A stretch of 64,000 bases of DNA from Chryseobacterium vaccae. GTDB taxonomy: Bacteria > Bacteroidota > Bacteroidia > Flavobacteriales > Weeksellaceae. Position 1 is the first letter of the stretch. Each line of letters opens with the position of its first letter. Below the pieces are notes generated by a model, which did not search any database, was not told where the DNA came from, and worked only from the letters and a program-made list of their open reading frames with translations. The stretch spans positions 4,761,001 through 4,825,000 of the forward strand of contig NZ_VSWH01000001.1 of the NCBI RefSeq assembly GCF_009602705.1. Direction: 5' to 3'. This document shows, in pieces, positions 27,327 to 34,649 of this stretch. The translations under genes were made by a program, and so were the position numbers.

Positions 27327-28304
27327 TTAATTCTGCACAACAAAGATGGAGCTAAAACTGCCGCCACTCGCTATACTTTGGGTCTCCACATCATTGATAT
27401 ATACTTTATAAGTCAAATTTGAACCATCCAGCCATCTGATCATATAAATGTTTTCATTCAGGGCTTTCATATCTGCTATGCCATGGAATGTAGACCAGTT
27501 TACAGATACTTCATTAGCGTTTTTATAATATTTTTTTAAGGCCATCCGATATACATCATTGTTATCTATTAGTATTTTATTGGATGAAGCATTGAATGCG
27601 TCGGGTACCGGAGTGAGATGAGTTTCTGTTCCCGTAAGTAAGTTTTTGTAAAAATTGTTTCCGGAAAGGTAAATGCTGGAAGTGTTGGATGATATTGCAT
27701 TAGTCTGGTATCCGGTGGCAACGGGATAGAATGTTCCATTTTTGAAATAACCGAAATTAACGGTTCCGTTGATTTTCTGATGTCCCGAAACATATACCAC
27801 AGACTGAAAAATGGTCATTGAATAATTGGAGTTATTATAAACCATTTCTCCCGGATCGTAGGAAACAATTGTTTTGGCTCCGTTTTTCCAATAGCAGAGC
27901 TGGTATCTTTGTGAGGGATTGACAGGGTTGGGATCTTCTACATACCCCAGTAAATAAACATCTCCGTCTTTCACATAAAATTCACGGATTCTTAATACAA
28001 GTGCAGCTGGAACCGCAAGATACTGCCTGATATCTGTCTTTATATTATCTTTCCAGAAGACATTATTTTCAAAAACGTACACATGGTTATTTTCCACGAT
28101 GATTTTTGACGGAGTGATGTTGGTGCCATCTGCGAGGTTGGTTTTCTGCCCGTTTTTCCAGTAGCAGGCAGTATTGTTTTCTCTTCCGGCCACGTATACA
28201 TCATATGAAACTGTTTTTTCTGACAGTTCCTGATCATCTTTAGCATCGCTGCAGGATACGAACAGGCTTAACACGAATAAGAAAGGAATAAATAATGTTT
28301 TCAT
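27327..28304 (-). CDS. Repeat-containing putative beta-propeller lipoprotein
   Basis: A 325-residue lipoprotein (lipobox LFVSC, cysteine 19) made of repeated units: ACYWKNGQKTNL, VFWKDNIKTDI, LCYWKNGAKTIV, FGYFKNGTFYPV and similar, each followed by an NNHVYV/VVYVSG-type strand. This looks like a small beta-propeller of the kind seen in Bacteroidota surface lipoproteins. It is the first gene of the operon with the sigma factor, the barrel and isochorismate synthase. Function unknown; surface location is likely but inferred. Confidence 0.75.
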   Translation of the reverse strand: MKTLFIPFLFVLSLFVSCSDAKDDQELSEKTVSYDVYVAGRENNTACYWKNGQKTNLADGTNITPSKIIVENNHVYVFENNVFWKDNIKTDIRQYLAVPAALVLRIREFYVKDGDVYLLGYVEDPNPVNPSQRYQLCYWKNGAKTIVSYDPGEMVYNNSNYSMTIFQSVVYVSGHQKINGTVNFGYFKNGTFYPVATGYQTNAISSNTSSIYLSGNNFYKNLLTGTETHLTPVPDAFNASSNKILIDNNDVYRMALKKYYKNANEVSVNWSTFHGIADMKALNENIYMIRWLDGSNLTYKVYINDVETQSIASGGSFSSIFVVQN

Positions 28305-28357
28305 AGTTCTTTTTTCTTATAAGATGCAGAAAATTAAAAAGGTTGCAGCAAGTATAT

Positions 28358-28386
28358 AAAAAAAGACCCAATATTTTGAGTCTTTT
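28358..28386 (-). terminator. Terminator after the MenI-like thioesterase gene
   Basis: On the minus strand AAAAGACTC pairs with GGGTCTTTT around an AT-rich loop and is followed by TTTAT. It lies 22 bp after the thioesterase stop and separates that transcript from the sigma-factor operon. Confidence 0.65.
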
Positions 28387-28407
28387 ATTTTTTATAGGAG
28401 TTGAAAT

Positions 28408-28845
28408 TTATCTGTTGATAATATTGTTGGTCATCGTGGTATGATTGATGAGTGTTCCTTTTTCATCACGGATCTCAATTTCAGAGACATGCATGGTTTT
28501 TCCTTTTCTGATGAATCTGGCTACAGCTGTTACCATTCCGTCTTTTTTACTTCTTAAATGATTGGAATTGATATTGGTACCTACACCATAATATTTTTCA
28601 CCGTCAATGAAAAGATTAGACAGGCTTGACCCCATTGTTTCTGCCAGAACACAGCTTGCGCCTCCATGCAAAATTCCAAATGGCTGATGAACTTTTGGCT
28701 GAACAGGCATCGTGGCTGTAAGGGTTTCATTTTCCAGATCAATATCAATGAATTTTATTTCCACATTTTTGGCTAAAGTAACTTCTCCGCCCCAGCTGTT
28801 TAGAAATGCTAATATCTCTTCTTTCGTTTTATCTTTAGTATACAT
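28408..28845 (-). CDS. Hotdog-fold thioesterase, MenI/YdiI-like
   Basis: A 145-residue PaaI/MenI-type hotdog thioesterase. The active-site region QPFGILHGGASCVLAETMGS matches the H-G-G-A-x-x-x-L-A-E pattern of YdiI/MenI, which hydrolyses 1,4-dihydroxy-2-naphthoyl-CoA in menaquinone synthesis, and INSNHLRSKKDGMVTA matches its CoA-binding strand. It follows the acyltransferase gene by 18 bp. A MenF-like gene lies 3 kb downstream. A general acyl-CoA thioesterase remains possible. Confidence 0.8.
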   Translation of the reverse strand: MYTKDKTKEEILAFLNSWGGEVTLAKNVEIKFIDIDLENETLTATMPVQPKVHQPFGILHGGASCVLAETMGSSLSNLFIDGEKYYGVGTNINSNHLRSKKDGMVTAVARFIRKGKTMHVSEIEIRDEKGTLINHTTMTNNIINR

Positions 28846-28863
28846 GTCAATATTTGTTAACTT

Positions 28864-29463
28864 CTAACTTTTAGTTTCTTCCTGCCCGCTTCCCATAATA
28901 TCAGGATTCCAGTTGGCCTGTATTTTCGGTACAATGTCATTTTTAACGTAATAATCCTGAATCTCCTGCATAATCTCTGCAAAAGGAACAGAGGCTATTC
29001 TTTCGTAAGGAATGGTGTACCCCAAATAGACAATATTTCTTTTAAAGTCGCCGGCAGCCAAAACAATAGGAACTTTAGCAGCTAACGCCATGTGGTAGAA
29101 TCCTTTTCTCCATTTCGGAACCCAGCTTCGGGTGCCTTCAGGGGTAATGACAAGACTGAAATCTTCTTTTTCAAATTGTTTGGCAACGAAATTGACGAGG
29201 TCATTTTTCTGACTTCTGTCGATCCCGATTCCGCCCAATCCTTTTACGACACTTCCGTACCATGCTTTGGTGTGAGCGTCTTTAATGATGATTTTCAACG
29301 GTTTTTCTAAAGACCAATAGGCAAGATTTCCCAGCAGATATTCCATATTATGGGTGTGGGGAGCCACTACCAGAATACATCTGTTCAGACTGTTGACATC
29401 GCCCTGAAGGACAACTTTCCAGCCCAGGATCTTAAGCATTAATTTACCTATCAGTTTTTTCAT
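28864..29463 (-). CDS. Lysophospholipid-type acyltransferase
   Basis: A 1-acyl-sn-glycerol-3-phosphate acyltransferase family protein of about 199 residues. The acyl-transfer box reads APHTHNMEYLL, i.e. H-x4-E rather than the standard H-x4-D; the second box TPEGTRSWVPKWRKGFYHMA is intact. I chose ATG 29463 (MKKLIGK). A TTG-started extension to 29484 would run into the terminator hairpin at 29487-29511. It probably forms an operon with the thioesterase. Confidence 0.85.
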   Translation of the reverse strand: MKKLIGKLMLKILGWKVVLQGDVNSLNRCILVVAPHTHNMEYLLGNLAYWSLEKPLKIIIKDAHTKAWYGSVVKGLGGIGIDRSQKNDLVNFVAKQFEKEDFSLVITPEGTRSWVPKWRKGFYHMALAAKVPIVLAAGDFKRNIVYLGYTIPYERIASVPFAEIMQEIQDYYVKNDIVPKIQANWNPDIMGSGQEETKS

Positions 29464-29482
29464 AAATCGTTGGATTAAAAAC

Positions 29483-29511
29483 AAAAAAGTATAACCAAAG
29501 TGGTTATACTT
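29483..29511 (-). terminator. Strong terminator between the small peptide gene and the acyltransferase
   Basis: An 11-bp perfect stem AAGTATAACCA / TGGTTATACTT (29487-29497 with 29501-29511) with a 3-nt loop. On the minus strand it is followed by a run of six U residues. It ends the transcript of whatever lies to its right, most plausibly the 20-residue peptide gene. Confidence 0.78.
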
Positions 29512-29538
29512 TACAAATATATTGAAATATTATCGCTC

Positions 29539-29601
29539 TTAAAACAAACCGCTGATGAAATCTACGATTTTTATTACAATTTCTAGTGCTACTTGTACCA
29601 T
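29539..29601 (-). CDS. Candidate 20-residue amphipathic peptide gene
   Basis: An ATG-started frame encodes MVQVALEIVIKIVDFISGLF, then TAA. Hydrophobic residues alternate with three charged positions (E7, K11, D14), so the peptide should form a membrane-active amphipathic helix, reminiscent in style of phenol-soluble modulins or type I toxin peptides. It sits alone in a 300-bp gap with its own strong terminator 28 bp downstream. It is too short to be certain; translation is inferred from composition and context. Confidence 0.42.
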   Translation of the reverse strand: MVQVALEIVIKIVDFISGLF

Positions 29602-29774
29602 GGTTAGGGTATTTTTTTAATTGATTTGGTTAATTATTTTAACTACACGAATTTATAACTTTTTTTTAACATAGCGAACTAAATATTTATCTTTTTTTCT
29701 CTTTCTGAGAGAAGAAGAGTGTGAATTTCAAACGGTTGCTCTTCCTTCACACCTTCTGCACTCTCTGAAGTTAA
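29602..29774. other. Upstream region of the 20-residue peptide gene
   Basis: AT-rich gap downstream of the PspC gene on the minus strand. Contains a near-consensus -7 box TAAATTCG (one mismatch to TAnnTTTG) for the small peptide transcript and an imperfect inverted repeat AGTGTGAA/TTCACAC between 29710 and 29760. No second gene seen. Confidence 0.45.
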
Positions 29775-31493
29775 TTATTTAGTTTGTATGGAAATTTCAT
29801 TTTTTCCGTCTTTGATCTTGATGTCTACATCTTTATTCATTTTTTTGATGCTGGACTTCATAGAATCGATTACCTGGTCAGCCTGAGAGCTTGGAACTTT
29901 TTTTCCGTTGATGATGACGCTGTCTTTATCATCGGAATTGTATTCAATGGTAGAGCCGTTCACAGAGATCTTATTCTTTTCGATTCTGATTTTTCCGTGC
30001 TCATCTTTGTCCTGATCATCATCATTAATACCGTCTCCGTTCAGATCTCCATCGAAATCAATTCTGTCATTTTTCACCGGAATCACTACTGCATTCTGAG
30101 GAATTACCAATTCATAATTTACTCTGTAATTTCTGAATCTGTGCTCGTAAGGATACTTGATGTAGTTTGGAAGGATTATTTTGTTATCCACTACTTCTAC
30201 AGGTACCGTCACCTGAACAGGAACGTTATAGCCGCTTCCTTCTTTTTTGATGATCAGGTATGGTGTTTTAATATCCGGTTTTCTTGTTACTTCTACATAG
30301 ATATAGTCTTCTTCATATACCGTTCTCTTGTCAGAATAAATATCATCATCATAGGCTTTGAAGCTTTGAGGGATGCTTACCTGTTTTACATCTACATATA
30401 AAGTATCTGATGTTGTATTGATCGCGATATTTTCAGTGTCTTCCTTGCTTCCTTTATAGATCAGGTTTTTCTTAGCCATGCTTACTCCGAAATAGGATCC
30501 CAGTCCCAGAAGTAAAAGGAATATACCTCCCAATACCCATCCTATATTTCTCAGTTTTGTTTTTGGAGAAAATATCTTGATGCTTAATAAGCTGAAGATG
30601 ATGGCCGGGATTAAACTTCCTAATACCATGATCGCAACCAGGATTTTATCAAGTCCGTTTTCACCCATGTAAAACTCCATTTTATTGGCTCCAGGGAAAT
30701 CTGCACCTGTTCCGAAAAGTCCGAAGACTACGAAGATTCCTATGATGCTGCTTACCGCCATCAGAACGAAGATACCTCCTACGATATATTTCAGTACATT
30801 CCAGATTCCGCTCCCGGCATTGTTGATGTAAGGTTTGGTCTCGTTGTACATTTCTCCGACCCTCTGAGTAGATTCATTGGCAAACTGTACCAATTTATTA
30901 GACTCATTCTTAAGATTGTCGAAGTTCATAGGCTTTCCCTTCATTTTCAGGAAATCTGCTGCTGTTTCAGCTTTTGGAAGTACAATCCAAAGAATAACAT
31001 AAAGAAGTCCGATCAGAGAAGAAGAGATGGCTGCTGTAAAGATCCCCAGTACAAAGATTCCTAACCAGATAGCTCTCATTGCCGTAATGTCCATTCCTAC
31101 ATAGTGGGCAAGACCTGCGCAAACTCCTGCAATCTTTTGTCTTTCAGGATCACGGAATAACTGCTTTTTATCAGTATATTCAGTTCCTGACTGATAGGTT
31201 TTTTTGGTGCTCTTTTCAGAATAGTAAGCTTCTTCCTGCTCTTCAATTTTTTCTGGGCTCCCGATCTGTGCGATTACCTTTTCTACATCGGTATCGTTGA
31301 TCACTTCACGTTTTCCAAGAGAATCTCTGAAAATTTCCACCATTCTGATTTCTATGTCATGCATTACCTCATCCGCTTCTGAAGCATCCAGTGAGCTTCT
31401 CAGTGCATTCAGGTAATCGCTTAGCTTTATATATGCGTGTTCTTCTATGGTAAAAGAAAAACCTGCGAGTCCTATTGAGAGTGTCTTGTTCAT
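29775..31493 (-). CDS. PspC-domain membrane protein
   Basis: A 572-residue protein. The N-terminal ~95 residues are a helical HAAS-like domain (FTIEEHAYIKLSDYLNALRS, ~15-34). A PspC domain follows at ~110-175 (LFRDPERQKIAGVCAGLAHYVG then two hydrophobic helices). Three more transmembrane segments come next, then a large domain ending in an acidic stretch (DFDGDLNGDGINDDDQDKDEH) and a lysine-rich tail. PspC proteins act in the phage-shock/envelope-stress response. It starts 11 bp after the PadR gene, the usual pair in Bacteroidota. Confidence 0.9.
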   Translation of the reverse strand: MNKTLSIGLAGFSFTIEEHAYIKLSDYLNALRSSLDASEADEVMHDIEIRMVEIFRDSLGKREVINDTDVEKVIAQIGSPEKIEEQEEAYYSEKSTKKTYQSGTEYTDKKQLFRDPERQKIAGVCAGLAHYVGMDITAMRAIWLGIFVLGIFTAAISSSLIGLLYVILWIVLPKAETAADFLKMKGKPMNFDNLKNESNKLVQFANESTQRVGEMYNETKPYINNAGSGIWNVLKYIVGGIFVLMAVSSIIGIFVVFGLFGTGADFPGANKMEFYMGENGLDKILVAIMVLGSLIPAIIFSLLSIKIFSPKTKLRNIGWVLGGIFLLLLGLGSYFGVSMAKKNLIYKGSKEDTENIAINTTSDTLYVDVKQVSIPQSFKAYDDDIYSDKRTVYEEDYIYVEVTRKPDIKTPYLIIKKEGSGYNVPVQVTVPVEVVDNKIILPNYIKYPYEHRFRNYRVNYELVIPQNAVVIPVKNDRIDFDGDLNGDGINDDDQDKDEHGKIRIEKNKISVNGSTIEYNSDDKDSVIINGKKVPSSQADQVIDSMKSSIKKMNKDVDIKIKDGKNEISIQTK

Positions 31494-31504
31494 AGCTTTG
31501 TTTT

Positions 31505-31834
31505 TTAATTTTTTTGAGTGATATGGTTTACTGAAGTGGTCAACTCATTCCATGTATTCTGAAGTTCATCCAGGAAAAGCTTTCCTTTTTCGGTGATCTG
31601 ATAATATTTTCTTGGCGGTCCTCCTGTAGATTCTTCCCATCTGTAGGATAAGAACTCACCATTTTTAAGTCTTGTAAGGAGAGGGTAGAGGGTTCCTTCC
31701 ACTACATCCAGTTTTCCTTTTTTTAGCTCATCTATAAGGTCGGAAACATACATTTCGCGGTGATTGATGAGACTTAAAATACAGAATTCCAGAATTCCTT
31801 TTCGCATCTGCGCTTTGGTATTTTCGGTATTCAT
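31505..31834 (-). CDS. PadR-family transcriptional regulator
   Basis: A 109-residue winged-helix regulator: QMRKGILEFCILSLINHREMYVSDLIDELKK (helix-turn-helix), VVEGTLYPLLTRLKNGEFLSYRWEES and GGPPRKYYQITEKG (the wing). These are canonical PadR motifs. It is the first gene of a two-gene operon with PspC and probably autoregulates it; the effector is unknown. Confidence 0.92.
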   Translation of the reverse strand: MNTENTKAQMRKGILEFCILSLINHREMYVSDLIDELKKGKLDVVEGTLYPLLTRLKNGEFLSYRWEESTGGPPRKYYQITEKGKLFLDELQNTWNELTTSVNHITQKN

Positions 31835-31913
31835 CTTTAATAAGTTTTGTTAATTAGTTATATAGTTTCAGAATAAAAGCCTAGCTAGATGATTCTATTC
31901 TGATTTTACATTA

Positions 31914-31945
31914 CAAAGATATGTAATTAAAATGGTATTATGCAA
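31914..31945 (-). promoter_or_regulatory. Promoter of the padR-pspC operon
   Basis: Minus-strand TTG (31945-31943) and TATCTTTG (31921-31914) are separated by 21 bp, matching the Bacteroidota TTG / TAnnTTTG consensus. The box lies ~80 bp upstream of the PadR start. A CTAGCTAG palindrome at 31881-31888, between box and start codon, is a candidate operator. Confidence 0.5.
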
Positions 31946-32081
31946 TACAAAGTAGTGAAATTTTTTAAATAAATATTTTAAGTAATTGATAATCAGTTTA
32001 ATAATTTTTAATCGATAATTTTGTTAAAATTAAATTAGGTTAAAATACGATCCAGAAATGTCAAAATAGGCTAATGATTTG

Positions 32082-32089
32082 TATTTTTG
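32082..32089 (+). promoter_or_regulatory. -7 box upstream of the XAC2610-like gene
   Basis: TATTTTTG is an exact TAnnTTTG box 35 bp before the start codon at 32125. No -33 TTG was found at the expected spacing. Confidence 0.35.
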
Positions 32090-32124
32090 TTTGATGCTTT
32101 TTTAGTGTAAATACCTTTATCCAA

Positions 32125-32799
32125 ATGACAAATATTTATTTTATTTACCGTTTATTGTCTCCTTTAGCGCTGCTGGGGCCTTTATGTTTCGGACAGCATC
32201 ACTTTGAAATCAAGGATGCCTCCCCAAAATACAATGCCGAAATTATGGTAGAAGAATGCGTGGATGATGGATGCAGAGGGAAAGGGACTGTGATCTTATT
32301 TGATAAAAACGGAAATAAAAAACAGTCGTTTCAGTCACCAGACCTTAGATTTTATTTTAAGGAGAACTTTAAACCTTTCAAAGGTATCATGACGATTACC
32401 CATGAAATGCTGCGTGATGAACCTTTATATTTTGGTGATTTCAATTTTGACGGAACAGAAGATGTAGCGGTGAGAAATGGCAGCGGAGGAAATTACGGAA
32501 GCCCTTCGTATGATGTTTATGTTTTTAACTCAACAAAAATGCAGTTCGTACCCAGTGCAGAACTTACAGAATTGGCAAGCGGATACCAGGGAATGTTTGG
32601 AGTGGATGAAAAGAACAAAAGGTTGAGCACCTTTGCCAGATCCGGTCCTGTTTATTATACTTACGAATATGAAGTAGTTCCCAGAAAAGGAATTGTATTG
32701 GTCTATGAAAAGATCGAGGACCACACTCATGAAGTCGTAAAAATTACCGTAAAAAAGAAAGTGAACAATAAATGGATAGTGAAAAAAACTACCGAATAA
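32125..32799 (+). CDS. Secreted XAC2610-like protein of unknown function
   Basis: A 224-residue protein with an N-terminal signal sequence (YRLLSPLALLGPLCFGQ). The central part reads PLYFGDFNFDGTEDVAVRNGSGGNYGSPSYDVYVF, an FG-GAP-like calcium-binding style stretch seen in XAC2610-type secreted proteins. The C-terminus is lysine-rich. It lies 20 bp upstream of the HD-domain gene and could be co-transcribed. Function is unknown. Confidence 0.72.
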   Translation: MTNIYFIYRLLSPLALLGPLCFGQHHFEIKDASPKYNAEIMVEECVDDGCRGKGTVILFDKNGNKKQSFQSPDLRFYFKENFKPFKGIMTITHEMLRDEPLYFGDFNFDGTEDVAVRNGSGGNYGSPSYDVYVFNSTKMQFVPSAELTELASGYQGMFGVDEKNKRLSTFARSGPVYYTYEYEVVPRKGIVLVYEKIEDHTHEVVKITVKKKVNNKWIVKKTTE

Positions 32800-32819
32800 A
32801 ATGATAATTATAAAGTAAG

Positions 32820-33410
32820 ATGAAAATACAGAAGGAGATTGATTTTATCCTGGCAGTAGATGCCCTGAAAAATGTACAGAGAAGAAATTATAACGCAGAC
32901 GATTCCAGAAGAGAAAATACAGCTGAACACTCATGGCAGATTATTATTCTGGCGCAGATCCTGTATCCCTATGCGAAAAACCGTACCGGTATAGATCTGT
33001 TGAGAGTGATCAGAATGCTTTCTATTCATGATCTGGTGGAAATTGAAGCCGGAGACACTTTCCTTTTTGACGAACAGGCCATGGTAGGGAAATTTGAAAG
33101 AGAAAAAATTTCAGCACAGAAGATTTTTGGTATTCTGGATGAGCCATTGCGTACAGAGTTTTTTAACCTGTGGCTTGAATTTGAAGAAGAAAAAACTCCG
33201 GATGCCATATTTGCCTGCTCTATAGACCGGATTATGCCTTTTATTCTGAATTCTCATACCTCAGGAAAAAGCTGGACAGAAGCTGGTGTGACAGAAAAGC
33301 AAATCAGAAACATGCTGGAAACAGCTATTACCAGAGCCTCAGATGAAATGGGTGAGGCTTTTGAACTCCTGTTAAGCAGAAGTCTGGAAACAGAAAAGGT
33401 TCTAAAATAA
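32820..33410 (+). CDS. HD-domain phosphohydrolase (YfbR/HDDC2-like)
   Basis: A 196-residue HD-superfamily metal-dependent phosphohydrolase. Metal ligands are visible in ENTAEHSWQ (first His) and SIHDLVEIEAGDTF (the HD pair), with a later CSIDRIMPF helix carrying the distal Asp. The arrangement matches YfbR/HDDC2-type 5'-deoxynucleotidases that recycle nucleotides. Followed by a terminator at 33435. Confidence 0.85.
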   Translation: MKIQKEIDFILAVDALKNVQRRNYNADDSRRENTAEHSWQIIILAQILYPYAKNRTGIDLLRVIRMLSIHDLVEIEAGDTFLFDEQAMVGKFEREKISAQKIFGILDEPLRTEFFNLWLEFEEEKTPDAIFACSIDRIMPFILNSHTSGKSWTEAGVTEKQIRNMLETAITRASDEMGEAFELLLSRSLETEKVLK

Positions 33411-33434
33411 CCCTGTTTTTCTATAAAAAATGAT

Positions 33435-33467
33435 AGCACTGTTCAGAATTGAGCAGTGCTTTTTTTA
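33435..33467 (+). terminator. Terminator after the HD-domain gene
   Basis: AGCACTGTTC pairs with GAGCAGTGCT (one wobble) around AGAATT and is followed by seven T residues. Confidence 0.8.
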
Positions 33468-33603
33468 TTGGGTAAGAGAATTTAATGTATAATACAAATC
33501 AATCTCAGTTTTATTGTTGATTTGGTGAATTATTTGATTTTTTTAATTCCGTATATGTTTAATATTCGTACATTTAGGTAAAATATTTATAAAAAGGATT
33601 ATT

Positions 33604-34506
33604 ATGAAGAAAAAATTACTATTTATTAGTTTGTTGGTTGCAAGTCTTTCTTATTCGCAGGTAACAATAGGTTCAGGAACGAGAGTTGATTCCAACGTAG
33701 GCTTATCAGCTCCTATATCGATTTATTATGGATACAGTTTGTCTCAGCAGCTTTATCTAGCCAGTGAGATCGGAGGTCCGATGATGATTCAGCAATTAAA
33801 ATTCTATACAAAAACGGCTCCGTCTGCATTGAATAATACAGGAGAAATAGAGGTCTGGATCGGTCACACCGCTTTGAATGGATTCCAGAATACCGTAAGC
33901 ACCACCGGAGCAGGATGGATTCCTATAGCACAGCAGCAAAAATCACTTACAAGCGGAAGTGTTTCCATCAATGGAAATGAAATTACACTTATTTTAGATA
34001 CCCCATTTTCCTACAATGGTACAGATAATCTTGTGATTACGGTGGATGAGAATCTGCCAGGAGATGACGGATCAAATTATCCCTTCTACCAGACTGCCGA
34101 TTATACCGAGGATATGACACTCATCAACAGGAATGATGATGACAATCCTGATCCTGCCAACCCTCCGATGAACTATACAGGACCGTCTTCTACCTCCACA
34201 ACCCAGGCACAGTCTAAAAAGTACAAGCCTATTCTTACGCTGATTGGTCAGAATTTAGGAGTAGCAGAAGTAAAAACAATCGGAGATGCAGAAGTTTCTC
34301 CTAATCCTGCTTCTGATTTTGTTACAATCACAAGCAAACGTTCTGTGAATTCTGTGGATATATTAGATCTAAACGGAAGAAGAATGAACAACTCAGGATT
34401 AATGGACAATAAAATAGATGTGAGTAACCTGTCTTCCGGAATTTACTTTCTGAGAATCAATTTTAAAGACGGATTGAGCACAACTAAAAAAATAGTCAAA
34501 AAATAA
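33604..34506 (+). CDS. Secreted protein with T9SS type A sorting domain
   Basis: A 300-residue protein: signal peptide (LLFISLLVASLSYSQ), a ~190-residue beta domain (QLYLASEIGGPMMIQQLKFY, VWIGHTALNGF, GTDNLVITVDE) and a T9SS type A C-terminal domain (EVSPNPASDFVTI ... GIYFLRINFKDG ... KKIVKK, residues ~228-300). The beta domain is homologous to the first domain of the protein encoded at 13385. Exported by the Por/Spr type IX system; function unknown. Confidence 0.85.
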   Translation: MKKKLLFISLLVASLSYSQVTIGSGTRVDSNVGLSAPISIYYGYSLSQQLYLASEIGGPMMIQQLKFYTKTAPSALNNTGEIEVWIGHTALNGFQNTVSTTGAGWIPIAQQQKSLTSGSVSINGNEITLILDTPFSYNGTDNLVITVDENLPGDDGSNYPFYQTADYTEDMTLINRNDDDNPDPANPPMNYTGPSSTSTTQAQSKKYKPILTLIGQNLGVAEVKTIGDAEVSPNPASDFVTITSKRSVNSVDILDLNGRRMNNSGLMDNKIDVSNLSSGIYFLRINFKDGLSTTKKIVKK

Positions 34507-34536
34507 CGACAGTTGTTTTTTTGTATTTTAATAGAG

Positions 34537-34572
34537 AGTTTCGGGCGGCCGGAGGCCGCCCGAAACTTTTTC
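34537..34572 (+). terminator. GC-rich terminator after the T9SS protein gene
   Basis: A 14-bp perfect stem AGTTTCGGGCGGCC / GGCCGCCCGAAACT with a GGA loop (34537-34550 and 34554-34567), followed by TTTT. Very strong, and the richest GC stretch in the window. Confidence 0.9.
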
Positions 34573-34649
34573 CTCAAAATTTATAATCTCTTCTACTTAA
34601 GAAATCCCTTGTAACGATTCAACTATTTTAAAGTCTAATTAAAATAAAA

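Noticed and set aside
29784..30401. A 205-codon plus-strand frame opposite the PspC gene
   Set aside because: It lies wholly antisense to a well-supported PspC protein, has a composition dominated by I, V, F and Y and no recognisable domain; a shadow of the acidic/lysine-rich codons on the other strand.
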